IMG/VR virus record: IMGVR_UViG_3300017788_002882
Span: 1-64,000 of that record
Reading direction: 5' to 3' (one strand)
DNA: 64,000 nt
From: a virus
Shown: piece after piece, positions 7,478-15,991 of the stretch
How positions within the stretch are numbered: position 1 is the first letter of the stretch
Layout of the letters: each line of letters starts with the position of its first letter
Notes under the pieces: generated by a model
What the model was told of the DNA's origin: nothing
Database searches by the model: none
The model's input: only the letters and a program-made list of their open reading frames with translations
Translations under genes and position numbers: made by a program

Positions 7478-7799
7478 TGTTAAATTGTTTTAATAATTGT
7501 GTAATAAAAATTGTTAATTCACTTTCTTGATTCTGTTTATAATAAACAAGTAAATTCACATTGGTGGTATTCATTGATAAATACAGATAGAATCCTTGTT
7601 TTGTTTTGAAAATTATTTTTTCAACTATAATTTTTCCTGTCCCTGTGTGTATATCCGAGAGACCCTGACTCCAAGCGACTTCGAAACTTCTTCTATTCAA
7701 AAATTTGAAAATAGAATCGTCAGGAAAATTTATTTTGAGTGATGAAAGAACTCCTAAAGTTTTTTCATTACGTTTTATGAACTTAGGTTTTTTTATCAT
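7455..7799 (-). CDS. Hypothetical protein (114 residues)
   Basis: The frame is open further upstream, but the ATG at 7797-7799 gives an ATGA overlap with the stop of the PcfJ-like gene, the arrangement used throughout this genome. It would start MIKKPKFIKRNEKTL. The protein is small and basic, with a beta-rich centre (TGKIIVEKIIFKTKQGFYLYL). No family is recognised. Its 3' end overlaps the thioredoxin gene by 23 bases, so it belongs to the same operon. Confidence 0.6.
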   Translation of the reverse strand: MIKKPKFIKRNEKTLGVLSSLKINFPDDSIFKFLNRRSFEVAWSQGLSDIHTGTGKIIVEKIIFKTKQGFYLYLSMNTTNVNLLVYYKQNQESELTIFITQLLKQFNNDKTINE

Positions 7800-9484
7800 A
7801 ACCATTGGTATTGGATTGTATGTGGGCCATCGATTGTTTTGTGGGTCCATTTAATTGAACCATCCTCATCCCAATATGAATCAGAATGAAGTTCAATTCC
7901 ATTTGAACATTTTTTAGTAATCTTAACAGTTTCAAAATCTTTGTGGTTTATGTAATCTGACATTCTTGAGTCCAACTTCAATATATAATATAACCAAGTT
8001 TCAGGTAATTTTCCATTGTATTTTCCCAAACTTTGAATTCTTCGATACTCGATCTTGTTTCCAACTTTAGATAGTTGATATTCAATCGTAGCCCTTTCAT
8101 TAGAATCCCTTGAACCTTTTCTGATTGATATTATTATACTCGAAGGTTTTCCAATATATGATTTGACACAATTGGATTGCACTGAAGTTTCTTCATTGTA
8201 GTTGACTGAAGAATTCAATACAACAGGATAATAATTCAATATTGGTTTTTCCAAAACTTCATAAGTGTAAATCGGATAAATCCTTTCATAATTACCCAAT
8301 TTATAAAAACTTAACTTGTCAGTCCAATCTAAGTGTTCATTTCTGAATGCAGGACCCTCAACATCAGTAGCCGTCCATTTCAAATCTGTTTCTCCATACA
8401 TTTTCAAATCCGTATATAAGTTGATATGGTCAATGAAAGTGTATGAGTCCATAAGATTTTCGAAAAAAACTTTCTTAAATGTATGAAAAACTTTCCTTAA
8501 TTCATCCTTACTGACTAAATCAATAAATTCATTCGGAATCGATCTGTCTCCAATACCGTACTCACAATTTAATGTGTTCGAAATAAAATTTTCATCTTGA
8601 TTAATCCAATCATCCCCAAATAACTTCTTTGTTTTTTTGTATAAGTCAATGTTCAAACGTGAACAAGTGTGTAATGCCTGTTTCAACTTTTTCCCATTCA
8701 AGTTGTTGTATCCCATAAACGTATCAACTAACCTGTAATCATTTTTTTTTAGGAGTTTTCTTATCTTGGGGCCAATTAGTTTGGAAGAATAAAGATGAAA
8801 GTTGTTAGGATATTTAATCCCTTTTTTATCCAAATAGAATTTGAACAATCTTTTTTCATAAGTCAACTCATCAGAATCAGACCTTCCATCGATTTCATAA
8901 ATAAATTTTGAGACGGATTCCATTATTACCTCACCGTGATTATGGATGTAAGACCAAACGCAATCTCTTATGGACAACATAAATGAATTGATTGGTTCAT
9001 CTCCAAAGAAATTCTTACAAATTTTCTTAGTAAATTTTTTCTTTTTTTGGTAGTTTTTCAAATACCCTGTATATACATCACCAGTTTTTGTGTTGACCGT
9101 AATAAAAGTTACATTTCTTGAATTTTTGAACCAAGTGTTCCCCACCTTTCTTTCCCTCAAACCATTATATAACTTCATAGAGACCTTATCTCCATCCCGA
9201 TCGACTACTACCATTACGTAAGACTTTAAAACCCTACAGAGAGGATTTCCATAGTGTTCTATATAGTCTTGTTCGACATGAGAAGTATAATTTTCTAAGA
9301 ATAATGGTCCTGGTTTTCTTTTTGTTTTCGGGGAAGATACTTCATCGAATCTTTCAAGAATTTCATCCTCAATTTCTTTTTTCCAATATGAGTTGGTAGG
9401 ATGAGGAAAATCAATCGGCATAATATCATTATACATTGTCATTGTATAAGATTCGTAATTAACTTTGAAAATTTCTTGTTTCAT
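7796..9484 (-). CDS. PcfJ-like protein (562 residues)
   Basis: The C-terminal third holds the pattern VQSNCVKSYIGKPSSIIISI, then SNERATIEYQL and RIQSLGKYNG. This resembles the PcfJ family (xxHCVxxY, IFSIR, RxTIE, Q.xGxxN), found on conjugative plasmids and phages. The family's function is unknown. The N-terminal two thirds are basic and carry no recognised domain. The gene starts its own operon right after the terminator at 9500-9528, and runs into the thioredoxin and glutaredoxin genes. Note an Asn where PcfJ proteins usually have His before the Cys. Confidence 0.55.
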   Translation of the reverse strand: MKQEIFKVNYESYTMTMYNDIMPIDFPHPTNSYWKKEIEDEILERFDEVSSPKTKRKPGPLFLENYTSHVEQDYIEHYGNPLCRVLKSYVMVVVDRDGDKVSMKLYNGLRERKVGNTWFKNSRNVTFITVNTKTGDVYTGYLKNYQKKKKFTKKICKNFFGDEPINSFMLSIRDCVWSYIHNHGEVIMESVSKFIYEIDGRSDSDELTYEKRLFKFYLDKKGIKYPNNFHLYSSKLIGPKIRKLLKKNDYRLVDTFMGYNNLNGKKLKQALHTCSRLNIDLYKKTKKLFGDDWINQDENFISNTLNCEYGIGDRSIPNEFIDLVSKDELRKVFHTFKKVFFENLMDSYTFIDHINLYTDLKMYGETDLKWTATDVEGPAFRNEHLDWTDKLSFYKLGNYERIYPIYTYEVLEKPILNYYPVVLNSSVNYNEETSVQSNCVKSYIGKPSSIIISIRKGSRDSNERATIEYQLSKVGNKIEYRRIQSLGKYNGKLPETWLYYILKLDSRMSDYINHKDFETVKITKKCSNGIELHSDSYWDEDGSIKWTHKTIDGPHTIQYQWL

Positions 9485-9499
9485 GAATCAATTATAATA

Positions 9500-9528
9500 A
9501 AAAAAAAGGGGGTAATAAACCCCCTTTT
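9500..9528 (-). terminator. Rho-independent terminator after the DUF932/945 gene
   Basis: On the minus strand, AAAAGGGGG pairs with CCCCCTTTT around a seven-base loop, followed by a long T run. It sits directly after the stop codon at 9530. Confidence 0.9.
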
Positions 9529-9529
9529 A

Positions 9530-10279
9530 TTAACAATAAGACTCCGCCAGTTCCCAAAGATTAGTATTAATCTTGTTGATGGATTGGAAGTTTTTCAACT
9601 CTTTCATCGAGTTGAACCTCCCCTTTTCAGTTTGATATCTCAAACCCCCTCTAACAAACTTCTCTTGAACCACGTTGAAGGTTTTCCAAACTGAGTTCCC
9701 CGAATCCTCATGTCTCAAAGGACGAAGAAAATCTTCAACATTGATTTTGGGAACTGACCCTTTTTCCCAACGAAGGACAGCAGCTTTACTCACAAAATCT
9801 ACCATCTTTTCCTCATTCAAAAAAGTGGTTTCCATCTTACCCACAGACCTTTGGATTACTGGCAGTCTCTCCGCAAATTGGTCTGTGATTTCTCTAACCG
9901 CTCCCAAGTCGAATCTCATATGTCTGACAGAGATTTTATCCGAGATGGACGTTGGTACTGTCAAACCATTTGAACAAACGAGTCTATGAAGTCCCGCACT
10001 TACTGAGAATGAACTCATTCCATTGTGAGAATTTTTGATGACCGCCTCAACCAAGGAATCACCGACCTGTGGGAATTCCACATTACGTAGCCTTAACTGA
10101 TGAAGGGCAAAATTTCCTTGACCAACTTGTTTGGCGGAAAACACATTCCATCCTTCCTTCTCGAAGTTCTCGAGAATTTCCAAAGTCGAAACAAACGTAT
10201 ATTTGTTCGACATTTTTGGGGATGGAGAAGTGGTGAATACTGATGGAGCGATTCTCTTGAGGTTGTCTGTTGTCATCAT
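9530..10279 (-). CDS. DUF932/DUF945-family protein
   Basis: The central segment, FSVSAGLHRLVCSNGLTV followed by an ISVRHMRFD stretch, matches the DUF932/DUF945 phage and plasmid family, in which R-LVCSNG is the hallmark. The product is 249 residues, near the lower end for the family, and its role is not established. The gene is flanked by its own Bacteroidota-type promoter and a strong terminator, so it is a single-gene transcription unit. That fits early expression by host RNA polymerase. The start is one of two adjacent ATGs. Confidence 0.75.
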   Translation of the reverse strand: MMTTDNLKRIAPSVFTTSPSPKMSNKYTFVSTLEILENFEKEGWNVFSAKQVGQGNFALHQLRLRNVEFPQVGDSLVEAVIKNSHNGMSSFSVSAGLHRLVCSNGLTVPTSISDKISVRHMRFDLGAVREITDQFAERLPVIQRSVGKMETTFLNEEKMVDFVSKAAVLRWEKGSVPKINVEDFLRPLRHEDSGNSVWKTFNVVQEKFVRGGLRYQTEKGRFNSMKELKNFQSINKINTNLWELAESYC

Positions 10280-10298
10280 GTCTTATCGATTTAGACTT

Positions 10299-10330
10299 CA
10301 AAGATATGATAAGAAATTTGATTTGCCAAA
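10299..10330 (-). promoter_or_regulatory. Bacteroidota-type promoter for the DUF932/945 gene
   Basis: On the minus strand TTTG (10330-10327), 20 bases, then TATCTTTG (10306-10299). This fits the Bacteroidota primary-sigma consensus TTTG-N19-21-TAnnTTTG exactly. The ATG lies 20 bases downstream. Confidence 0.8.
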
Positions 10331-10331
10331 C

Positions 10332-10616
10332 TTAATTCAAAAAAATAAATCCGAATTGTGTTTTTTGTACAAAATTTTTCGAAATTTCTTCTTCAACCTT
10401 TTCCTCATACTTATTGATTTCCGAACACACAGAAATTAGTTGGGATTGAGTCAAACTAACATCATCACCTTTTTGGTAGTTTTCCAAAGAAACTTCTCTA
10501 ATCTTCCGATATAATAGTTGTTCTTTTTCTTTGGGCACCAAGTTCAACAAATCATTCGGATTTTCTTTGAAAAATTTAATAATGTTACTCAAATAGATTT
10601 CTACATCTACGCTCAT
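10332..10616 (-). CDS. Hypothetical helical protein (94 residues)
   Basis: This small acidic protein begins MSVDVEIYLSNIIKFFKENP and has an amphipathic helical C-terminal half (KYEEKVEEEISKNFVQK). Six bases separate it from the LRR-type gene upstream, so they form one operon. I do not recognise a family; the style (short helical protein with NDLLNLVP) is common among phage accessory proteins. Confidence 0.6.
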   Translation of the reverse strand: MSVDVEIYLSNIIKFFKENPNDLLNLVPKEKEQLLYRKIREVSLENYQKGDDVSLTQSQLISVCSEINKYEEKVEEEISKNFVQKTQFGFIFLN

Positions 10617-10622
10617 AAACTA

Positions 10623-11966
10623 TCAGTCTTCTTCTAATTCTGGCTTGAAATCCCACATACCTTTACCCATGTCCTCAGCCTTTTGTTGTACTTCTTTTGG
10701 AATTTGAACGTTAGTACTTCCTTTCACATTCAAGAACAAAAGATTTGGTAAATCAGCTATACAACCTGGTAAAGTTCTCAATCCAGGACAGTTCATAAAT
10801 GCCAGGAATTCCAAATTATCCAAATCACAAATACTTTCAGGACATTCCGAAGTAACATTATCCATAAGGATTTGCTTCAAATTTTTGAATCGACCTATAT
10901 CTTGAGGTAATGTAATATTAACATTGACATCTTTATCCCTGTTGGCAATGTAAATATTCTCTAAGGTTGGGGGTAAGCTTTCAATCAAATCATCAAAACC
11001 ATACAACGCAATAAATTTACCCACACTTCCTGAACTAAAACTTTCGATTTTCAAATTTGTTCCTCCAACTGAAATATTTTTTGCAAATTCAGGTCTAAAG
11101 AAGTCTTTTAACTCCTCCATCGGTCCGTTCAAGTATTGAATCAAATCAATTCTTCGGTCATCTTTATCCATGAATTGGTTGTCTTGGAAATGGAACTGAT
11201 ATCGTTCAACAGGAAGACCAGTTGCAGGTTGAATATTAGGATCATCCGTTTTATAGATTACATAAAGAGGTCCTTTAGTAATATAATAGTTGAATTGTCC
11301 TCCACCTGGAGCTGCAGTACACCAATTTGTCTCTTTAGGGGTTTGTGCTCCACCTCCATAGAAACATGCAGCTTCTTGACCTAACTTTCCTTTATCTTCG
11401 ATTTTGATTACTCTCCAATTTGGTCCTTCGAACGCCAATTCAGCACCTGGGTGCACTGGTAGTTTTTTTCTTTCCGCTTTTGTAGTTGTAGCCAAAGTCA
11501 AATCGAAACCTTTTATTGCGTCAAACAATTGGTTGGGGGTCAATTTATTAATGTCCCTCATTTCTTGAGGAAGTCTACCCTTGAATCTATCAAATTTAAC
11601 GAGGTCCTCAGTAATTTTGTAAAGATCCTCGATGAAAACTTCCTTCGCTCTCTTCAAATCTTTCTCGTAAGTTCTGTCACCAGGACTAGTTTCGGTCATT
11701 GGAAGAAGATAATGCTTAATCAACCATGGAACATAACTACCTGCTTTGATTTTGGTGAGCTCCTCAGGAGTTGCGTTCTCAATCTCAACATTGTTCAATC
11801 TAGTTGTAGGGTCAGCTAATACCAGTTGAATAAATTCCTCTTTGGAAAGTTTTGGTTTTGTTTTGTTCCCTTCCTTGTCTTTTCCAGGTTTTGTTAAAGC
11901 GTTCATCAAAATTTCAAATCTTGAGTTTTCAACTATTAACGATTTAAGTAACGAAGTAAATTTCAT
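10623..11966 (-). CDS. Leucine-rich-repeat phage protein with a NWCTA-type domain
   Basis: The protein has 447 residues. A central domain carries KETNWCTAAPGGGQFNYYI and GPLYVIYKTDD near residues 210-245. The C-terminal 110 residues form leucine-rich repeats, for example LENIYIANRD, LKQILMDN and LEFLAFMNCPGLRTLP. The WCT...F..Y...LY.I pattern recurs in the 32513-33403 protein, so it is a phage domain family. Role unknown; LRRs usually mediate protein binding. The N-terminus MKFTSLLKSLIVENSRFEIL is typical of large-phage virion-associated or accessory proteins. Confidence 0.65.
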   Translation of the reverse strand: MKFTSLLKSLIVENSRFEILMNALTKPGKDKEGNKTKPKLSKEEFIQLVLADPTTRLNNVEIENATPEELTKIKAGSYVPWLIKHYLLPMTETSPGDRTYEKDLKRAKEVFIEDLYKITEDLVKFDRFKGRLPQEMRDINKLTPNQLFDAIKGFDLTLATTTKAERKKLPVHPGAELAFEGPNWRVIKIEDKGKLGQEAACFYGGGAQTPKETNWCTAAPGGGQFNYYITKGPLYVIYKTDDPNIQPATGLPVERYQFHFQDNQFMDKDDRRIDLIQYLNGPMEELKDFFRPEFAKNISVGGTNLKIESFSSGSVGKFIALYGFDDLIESLPPTLENIYIANRDKDVNVNITLPQDIGRFKNLKQILMDNVTSECPESICDLDNLEFLAFMNCPGLRTLPGCIADLPNLLFLNVKGSTNVQIPKEVQQKAEDMGKGMWDFKPELEED

Positions 11967-11981
11967 TTAATATTAATTTAT

Positions 11982-11991
11982 TAATAAATAT
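11982..11991 (-). promoter_or_regulatory. TATTTAT-type upstream element
   Basis: ATATTTATTA on the minus strand, 15 bases before the ATG of the LRR-type gene. Same motif as at 4774-4783. Confidence 0.35.
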
Positions 11992-12010
11992 ATTGGTCCT
12001 GCAAAAATAA

Positions 12011-12850
12011 CTAATAATTCAATATGAGTAACTCCTCACCCATATTTTGTTTTGTACCCTTTTTGGCCGCAGCGGCTTTATTGAATTCTTTCTTCTCCCA
12101 ACGAAATCTGTTTTCAGGGAACCAATCGTATAATAACTCGAAATCATAATATGATAAACTGAATCTTCCTTGAATCTTGTTAAGAACAATTGCAAGTCGT
12201 TCATGGTCATCTCTATCGAAATCATGATTACTGTAATAGTTCTCAGTTTTCCAATAAGGTGGGTCAACATAGTTGTAAGTGGATGGTGAATCATATTTCT
12301 CAATTACACTCTGAAAATCCATATTCTCTACATCCGTGATTTTAAGAAAATGGTCAACCCAATTTGGTTTACTCAACTTATCTCTGAACGCCAAGTACTT
12401 CGATCTGTATTTTCCTTTTAAGTCTATAAAATTTGATGTCTCGGGTTTACTTCCACTAAAAACTTGGGACAAAACATAAACATATTTTGCCGCCACAAGA
12501 TAATCATTCTTCTCAACTTTGAATCCCTCACCAAAAATTTCGGACTGAAATGTGGTAAATTTTTCTCTAAATTCGATTGGAGTGTCGACTACCCCAAATT
12601 TTTGAACCTCTATTTCATCCATCGCTTGTTGAAGCTCGGATGGATTTCGGACACATTGAAATAAATTGTAATTTAATGGATTAAAGTCATTATAAACGAC
12701 TTTCTTAAGGTTTGGATACTTCTCCAAGTCCATGTTGAAAAAACACCAAAACATACCCGAAAATGGTTCTACGTACGTTTCTATGTCTGTGGGATAAAAT
12801 GGAACTATCCACTTACCTATTTTTGATTTACCTCCGATATAACTTATCAT
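12011..12850 (-). CDS. dam: Dam-like DNA N6-adenine methyltransferase (D12 class)
   Basis: The protein has 279 residues. The SAM-binding N-terminus reads ISYIGGKSKIGKWIVP, followed by YVEPFSGMFWCFFN, and the catalytic motif is NYVDPPYWKTENYY near residue 200. This order (motifs X, I, IV) and length match alpha-class D12 adenine methyltransferases such as T4 Dam (259 residues). It probably methylates adenine in phage DNA to resist restriction. It is a single gene in a region of small genes; no cognate restriction enzyme is adjacent. Confidence 0.9.
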   Translation of the reverse strand: MISYIGGKSKIGKWIVPFYPTDIETYVEPFSGMFWCFFNMDLEKYPNLKKVVYNDFNPLNYNLFQCVRNPSELQQAMDEIEVQKFGVVDTPIEFREKFTTFQSEIFGEGFKVEKNDYLVAAKYVYVLSQVFSGSKPETSNFIDLKGKYRSKYLAFRDKLSKPNWVDHFLKITDVENMDFQSVIEKYDSPSTYNYVDPPYWKTENYYSNHDFDRDDHERLAIVLNKIQGRFSLSYYDFELLYDWFPENRFRWEKKEFNKAAAAKKGTKQNMGEELLILNY

Positions 12851-12885
12851 TCCCTAATGATAATAAAAAAATCTAACAAAGGCAA

Positions 12886-13059
12886 TTACTTATAACAATT
12901 TTTGTAAGGACGACATGATGCTTTTTGAGTAAATCCCATCTCGTCACATGGAGTTGATTTACAATACGATTTACTATATTTACGAGGTTTTTTATATTTT
13001 CCTTGTTCCTTCTCGTCGAGGTACATATAAAGAATTCTTCGAATTTGTTCACTTAACAT
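12886..13059 (-). CDS. Small Cys-rich phage protein (57 residues)
   Basis: ATG at 13057-13059, TAA at 12886-12888. The product contains KYKKPRKYSKSYCKSTPCDE, then MGFTQKASCRPYKNCYK, with four cysteines (residues 33, 38, 49 and 55) in a basic context that suggests a small metal-binding or disulfide fold. I recall near-identical tails (SCRPYKNCY) in T4-like phages of aquatic bacteria, but no function. It diverges from a plus-strand mini-gene ten bases away. Confidence 0.75.
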   Translation of the reverse strand: MLSEQIRRILYMYLDEKEQGKYKKPRKYSKSYCKSTPCDEMGFTQKASCRPYKNCYK

Positions 13060-13069
13060 ACTTATAATT

Positions 13070-13207
13070 ATGTCTGAATGTAAAAAATGTAATCAAAAAC
13101 CTACAAGTAAATCTCAATATCTTACAATAGCAGCAGGATTTTATTTGTTAGGTTCATCAATATATGGTACTGTAAAAATTGTAGAATATCTTGTTAATTT
13201 ATTTTAA
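13070..13207 (+). CDS. Small membrane protein with N-terminal CxxC (45 residues)
   Basis: ATG at 13070-13072, TAA at 13205-13207. The product starts [16 protein letters not shown], a possible half zinc knuckle, then has one hydrophobic segment [16 protein letters not shown]. It would place a short Cys-containing head on one side of the membrane. The stop overlaps the convergent DnaJ gene by four bases. Similar ECKKC-plus-TM mini-proteins exist in Bacteroidota phages to my recollection; the role is unknown. Confidence 0.55.
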   Translation: MSECKKCNQKPTSKSQYLTIAAGFYLLGSSIYGTVKIVEYLVNLF

Positions 13208-14118
13208 CTGATTCTTTCGAATTTTACGTTCAATTTTACATACATATCTCCTCCGTTATATCCCTTACCTCGTAACCTGAGAGGTTTAGATGAATCAAAC
13301 ATTTTTGGTGAATCAATTCTTAGCTCACCATCAGGATGTGGGATAATGTATTTATCTTTTTGTAAATCTTCAAGGTTCAAAAATAAATTGTAAATCAAAT
13401 CATTGTTGAATTTTTCGAACCCATCCTTGGGTACAACTTCGATTTGAATTACCAAATCCCCATAGTCCCCATTTTTGAAGTCTCCCGCTCGTTCTATCTT
13501 GAGATATTGTCCACTGTCAATACCTTTTGGGACCATGAATTTAAGGTCACCAGCGGTCTGTTTAGTACCTCTTCCGTCACATCCGTAACATTTATGAACC
13601 AAAGTATATCCTCTACCTCCACAGGTTGGACAAGCGGTTCTGATTTGTTGATTCATGAAACCTGTCCCGAAATTTTTAATAAATGATCCTTGTCCATTAC
13701 AACTAGCACAAGTTTGTTGTTCTCCACCTGAACCACTGCAAACGTTGCAGTGAGTATCTTTCATATATTGAATCCTTTTTTCCTCACCTTTGTATGATTC
13801 AATTGGATTAATTTGGACTCGAACTATCTTGTCAGGTGCCGCCTTTCTTCTTTGTTGTTGGAATCCTCCACCAAACACTTGTGAAAACATTTGCTCATAA
13901 GCAGTACCTTGAAATGGATTACTCCCTCTGTTGTCATATTGAGACCTTTTTTCAGGATTACCAAGAATTTCATATGCTTCAGCAATTTCCTTAAATTTTT
14001 CCTCTCCCTGTGGATTTTTATCAGGATGGTATTGAGCAGCAAGTTTCCTGTAGGATTTTTTTATTTCGTCTTGAGAAGCTTTCTCTTCAACTTCTAAAAT
14101 TTTATAGTAATCTTTCAT
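13204..14118 (-). CDS. dnaJ: DnaJ co-chaperone with J domain and zinc fingers
   Basis: The protein has 304 residues. The J domain (residues 1-70) has the HPD triad in [16 protein letters not shown], followed by a short G/F region. Four zinc motifs follow: [27 protein letters not shown] and CYGCDGRG. The substrate-binding C-terminal domain is shortened relative to host DnaJ (about 375 residues). It should stimulate host DnaK ATPase and steer it to phage clients; no DnaK is encoded here. Its start codon lies two bases from the start of a divergent gene, so each promoter must lie in the other coding region. Confidence 0.93.
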   Translation of the reverse strand: MKDYYKILEVEEKASQDEIKKSYRKLAAQYHPDKNPQGEEKFKEIAEAYEILGNPEKRSQYDNRGSNPFQGTAYEQMFSQVFGGGFQQQRRKAAPDKIVRVQINPIESYKGEEKRIQYMKDTHCNVCSGSGGEQQTCASCNGQGSFIKNFGTGFMNQQIRTACPTCGGRGYTLVHKCYGCDGRGTKQTAGDLKFMVPKGIDSGQYLKIERAGDFKNGDYGDLVIQIEVVPKDGFEKFNNDLIYNLFLNLEDLQKDKYIIPHPDGELRIDSPKMFDSSKPLRLRGKGYNGGDMYVKLNVKFERIS

Positions 14119-14120
14119 GT

Positions 14121-14765
14121 ATGGAGAACTACTTGGTAGTATTGTTTAAGGATAAAAAAAAGAAGAAAATTATAAAGAAATTTATAACTTTAAGTCGTGC
14201 TAAACAATTCTATGACAAACTCATGGGAAAATCAAATGATGTTGTTTTCGAAGTAAAAGTTGAAGCTGGTAGGGAATGTAAGTATGAGTTAGGGTTGGTG
14301 GAATTGAGTGGAAGACAATTGATTCCTGTTTATATGACTGACGAGTTCGGTAGGAATATCAAAGTCAAACTTGATGAAGATGGAATGACTCTTCTAAAGA
14401 TCGAACCTTATAAAAAGCAGGAATTAATCTATGACATCAAAGAGGGTAAGAAAATTTCAACTGATTTTTTTATAAAAAAATATTTGAAAGGTGATGGTTT
14501 GAAAATGGTTTCTGTCTTGAATAACAAAATAGTTGTTCAAGAAGATGAAAAAATTTATTTGTTCACATTGAAATCTGAAAATGAATCCTCGAGATTTGCC
14601 GACAATTTGTCTTCTTATTTTTTCAAAATAAAACGAGGAGATTGTTTGTTTGTGAAGGACTATTCCACGGCTCAGAGAAAGTCTTTGTATTCTCTGTTAG
14701 AAACCGCTGGAATAGATAAAAAAATATTATACAGAAAGTTTACGACTTTACCTCAGTCAAAATAA
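14121..14765 (+). CDS. Hypothetical protein (214 residues)
   Basis: The ATG at 14121 ([20 protein letters not shown]) is preferred over upstream ATGs that would run through the DnaJ start. The protein is basic at the N-terminus and beta-rich later ([20 protein letters not shown]). T4-like phages carry similar proteins, but I know of no function. The 3' end overlaps a convergent small gene by 26 bases. Confidence 0.6.
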   Translation: MENYLVVLFKDKKKKKIIKKFITLSRAKQFYDKLMGKSNDVVFEVKVEAGRECKYELGLVELSGRQLIPVYMTDEFGRNIKVKLDEDGMTLLKIEPYKKQELIYDIKEGKKISTDFFIKKYLKGDGLKMVSVLNNKIVVQEDEKIYLFTLKSENESSRFADNLSSYFFKIKRGDCLFVKDYSTAQRKSLYSLLETAGIDKKILYRKFTTLPQSK

Positions 14766-14970
14766 AGTGAAACTCTGTTCCTGAAATATCTATAGAAAAT
14801 TGCTTGTGATGTCTATCGACCTCTCTGAAATGATTAATAACACTTGTATATTCTCCCTTCGGTAATTCGAAAACAATTGTTGCCTTTCCACTGAATATTG
14901 ATTGACATGATTCAGCAATTAGTGCCAACTTTTCTAATTCCCCAAGAGGAGTATTTTGAGTTTCTGCCAT
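14740..14970 (-). CDS. Small hypothetical protein (76 residues)
   Basis: It begins MAETQNTPLGELEKLALIAE and has a compact alpha/beta look, with TIVFELPKGEYTSVINHFRE and [10 protein letters not shown]. It overlaps the next upstream gene by 37 bases and the convergent plus-strand gene by 26. No family recognised. Confidence 0.55.
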   Translation of the reverse strand: MAETQNTPLGELEKLALIAESCQSIFSGKATIVFELPKGEYTSVINHFREVDRHHKQFSIDISGTEFHFILTEVKS

Positions 14971-15128
14971 AATGTTAATTTTTTTGGTTGCTTGAATATT
15001 TCTTCTTTTTTTAGTCCTTTGATTTCTTGAATGTATTTTTTTTTTACATTTTCAACTTCCTTACTGTCTTTAAGTTTTTCACTTTCGAACCATCTAAGTA
15101 TCGATTGGTTTTTTGTCGTCTTGCTCAT
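14934..15128 (-). CDS. Small basic protein (64 residues)
   Basis: A Lys-rich, helical protein starting MSKTTKNQSILRWFESEK and ending in LTLWQKLKILLLGN, a short amphipathic or hydrophobic tail. It overlaps both neighbours by about 35 bases, a sign of translational coupling. Function unknown; the pattern of a charged helix with a hydrophobic end could suit membrane attachment. Confidence 0.5.
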   Translation of the reverse strand: MSKTTKNQSILRWFESEKLKDSKEVENVKKKYIQEIKGLKKEEIFKQPKKLTLWQKLKILLLGN

Positions 15129-15549
15129 ACTCTAAATCATCTTCATCTTGTAAATCTACGTTCAACTCAGGGGTCTCGTCTTCTTCGTTGAAATCGAAAT
15201 AAAGATTTTTAAGTTTATCCAAATCATTTTTTTCGAAGGTACTCTTTAACTGCTCAACAGCTTCTTTGAAAAGTTTTTCTTTCAATTCCTTTTCTTTGTT
15301 CAACTTTATAATTTTGGAAATTTTAGTCAGGGTCTTGGAAACTTCTAATTCCTCGATAGGGGAAACGAATGAAATACCTTTGTGATTTTGGTTTTCAGTT
15401 TCGAATCCAACAATCTGTCCTTCTTCAACAATACTTTTTGGAATAGACCATTTATTTGGAAAAACCATGTCAAAACTCAGATATGATTTCAACTTCCTAA
15501 TGGAGTGAATGTATTCAACGAACGGAACTAATTCTTTATATAAAGTCAT
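15094..15549 (-). CDS. Hypothetical protein with acidic C-terminus (151 residues)
   Basis: The N-terminal part MTLYKELVPFVEYIHSIRKL, SYLSFDMVFPNKW and a basic helix are followed by a strongly acidic tail (FDFNEEDETPELN, DEDDLEYEQDD). The layout, an alpha/beta head with coiled helix and acidic tail, is seen in T4-like phages infecting Bacteroidota as far as I recall, without function. It overlaps the small membrane gene upstream by ATGA. Confidence 0.6.
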   Translation of the reverse strand: MTLYKELVPFVEYIHSIRKLKSYLSFDMVFPNKWSIPKSIVEEGQIVGFETENQNHKGISFVSPIEELEVSKTLTKISKIIKLNKEKELKEKLFKEAVEQLKSTFEKNDLDKLKNLYFDFNEEDETPELNVDLQDEDDLEYEQDDKKPIDT

Positions 15550-15734
15550 GATACAAAAATAAATGTAATTATGTAACTAATTGATAATGCTAAAATTAAA
15601 AGTTCCCTGTTAGTATAGACCAAAGGTTTTGGTTGTTTATCTAACAGGGCAACTAATACTTTCGAAGCATTTTTCAATGCAACTAATATTGAAAATACAA
15701 ATACAAAAAAATATATTGTATCAATATTATGCAT
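15546..15734 (-). CDS. Small two-helix membrane protein (62 residues)
   Basis: The ATG at 15734 (MHNIDTIYFFVFVFSILVAL) is preferred because it overlaps the H1-like gene only by eight bases. Two hydrophobic segments flank a polar loop (LLDKQPKPLVYTNRE), and the second is LALSISYIITFIFVS. This is a likely inner-membrane protein of unknown role. A holin function is conceivable but it is 5 kb away from the lysis block. Confidence 0.6.
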   Translation of the reverse strand: MHNIDTIYFFVFVFSILVALKNASKVLVALLDKQPKPLVYTNRELLILALSISYIITFIFVS

Positions 15735-15909
15735 TTTTATCACTTTTACTTTGTTCAAGAATTTCAGTTCTGAATTGTTGTAGCAAAGCTTTCAGTTCCT
15801 GTGCAGATTTTCTTGCTCTTGTTCCTGCACTCTTATTTCCTTTATAGAATTTTACAGTATCAACTGACAATAATTCGGTAAGTTCTTTGATTTTTTCTAA
15901 TGTTTCCAT
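15727..15909 (-). CDS. Histone H1-like DNA-binding protein (Hc1-like, Bacteroidota type)
   Basis: The 60-residue product contains VDTVKFYKGNKSAGTRARKS followed by AQELKALLQQFRTEILEQ. The core KGNKxAGTRARKxxQELKxLxxxFRxEI is characteristic of the short histone H1-like proteins encoded in Bacteroidota chromosomes (PF07432). Those bind and compact DNA. A phage copy may condense phage DNA or compete with the host protein. The length matches host versions. It heads an operon of small genes. Confidence 0.75.
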   Translation of the reverse strand: METLEKIKELTELLSVDTVKFYKGNKSAGTRARKSAQELKALLQQFRTEILEQSKSDKNA

Positions 15910-15991
15910 TTCTAATCGGTTTGTTATTTATAGTTTATCTTTCCCAAAAATAAGTTTATTTGGTCTTGTGTAAATAGAGTAATGAATTTTT

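Noticed and set aside
15925-15932. TATAAATA on the minus strand as a T4-type late promoter
   Set aside because: Only a few such sites precede starts (15925, 30634) and in this AT-rich sequence they are expected by chance; the TATTTAT orientation is more regular.
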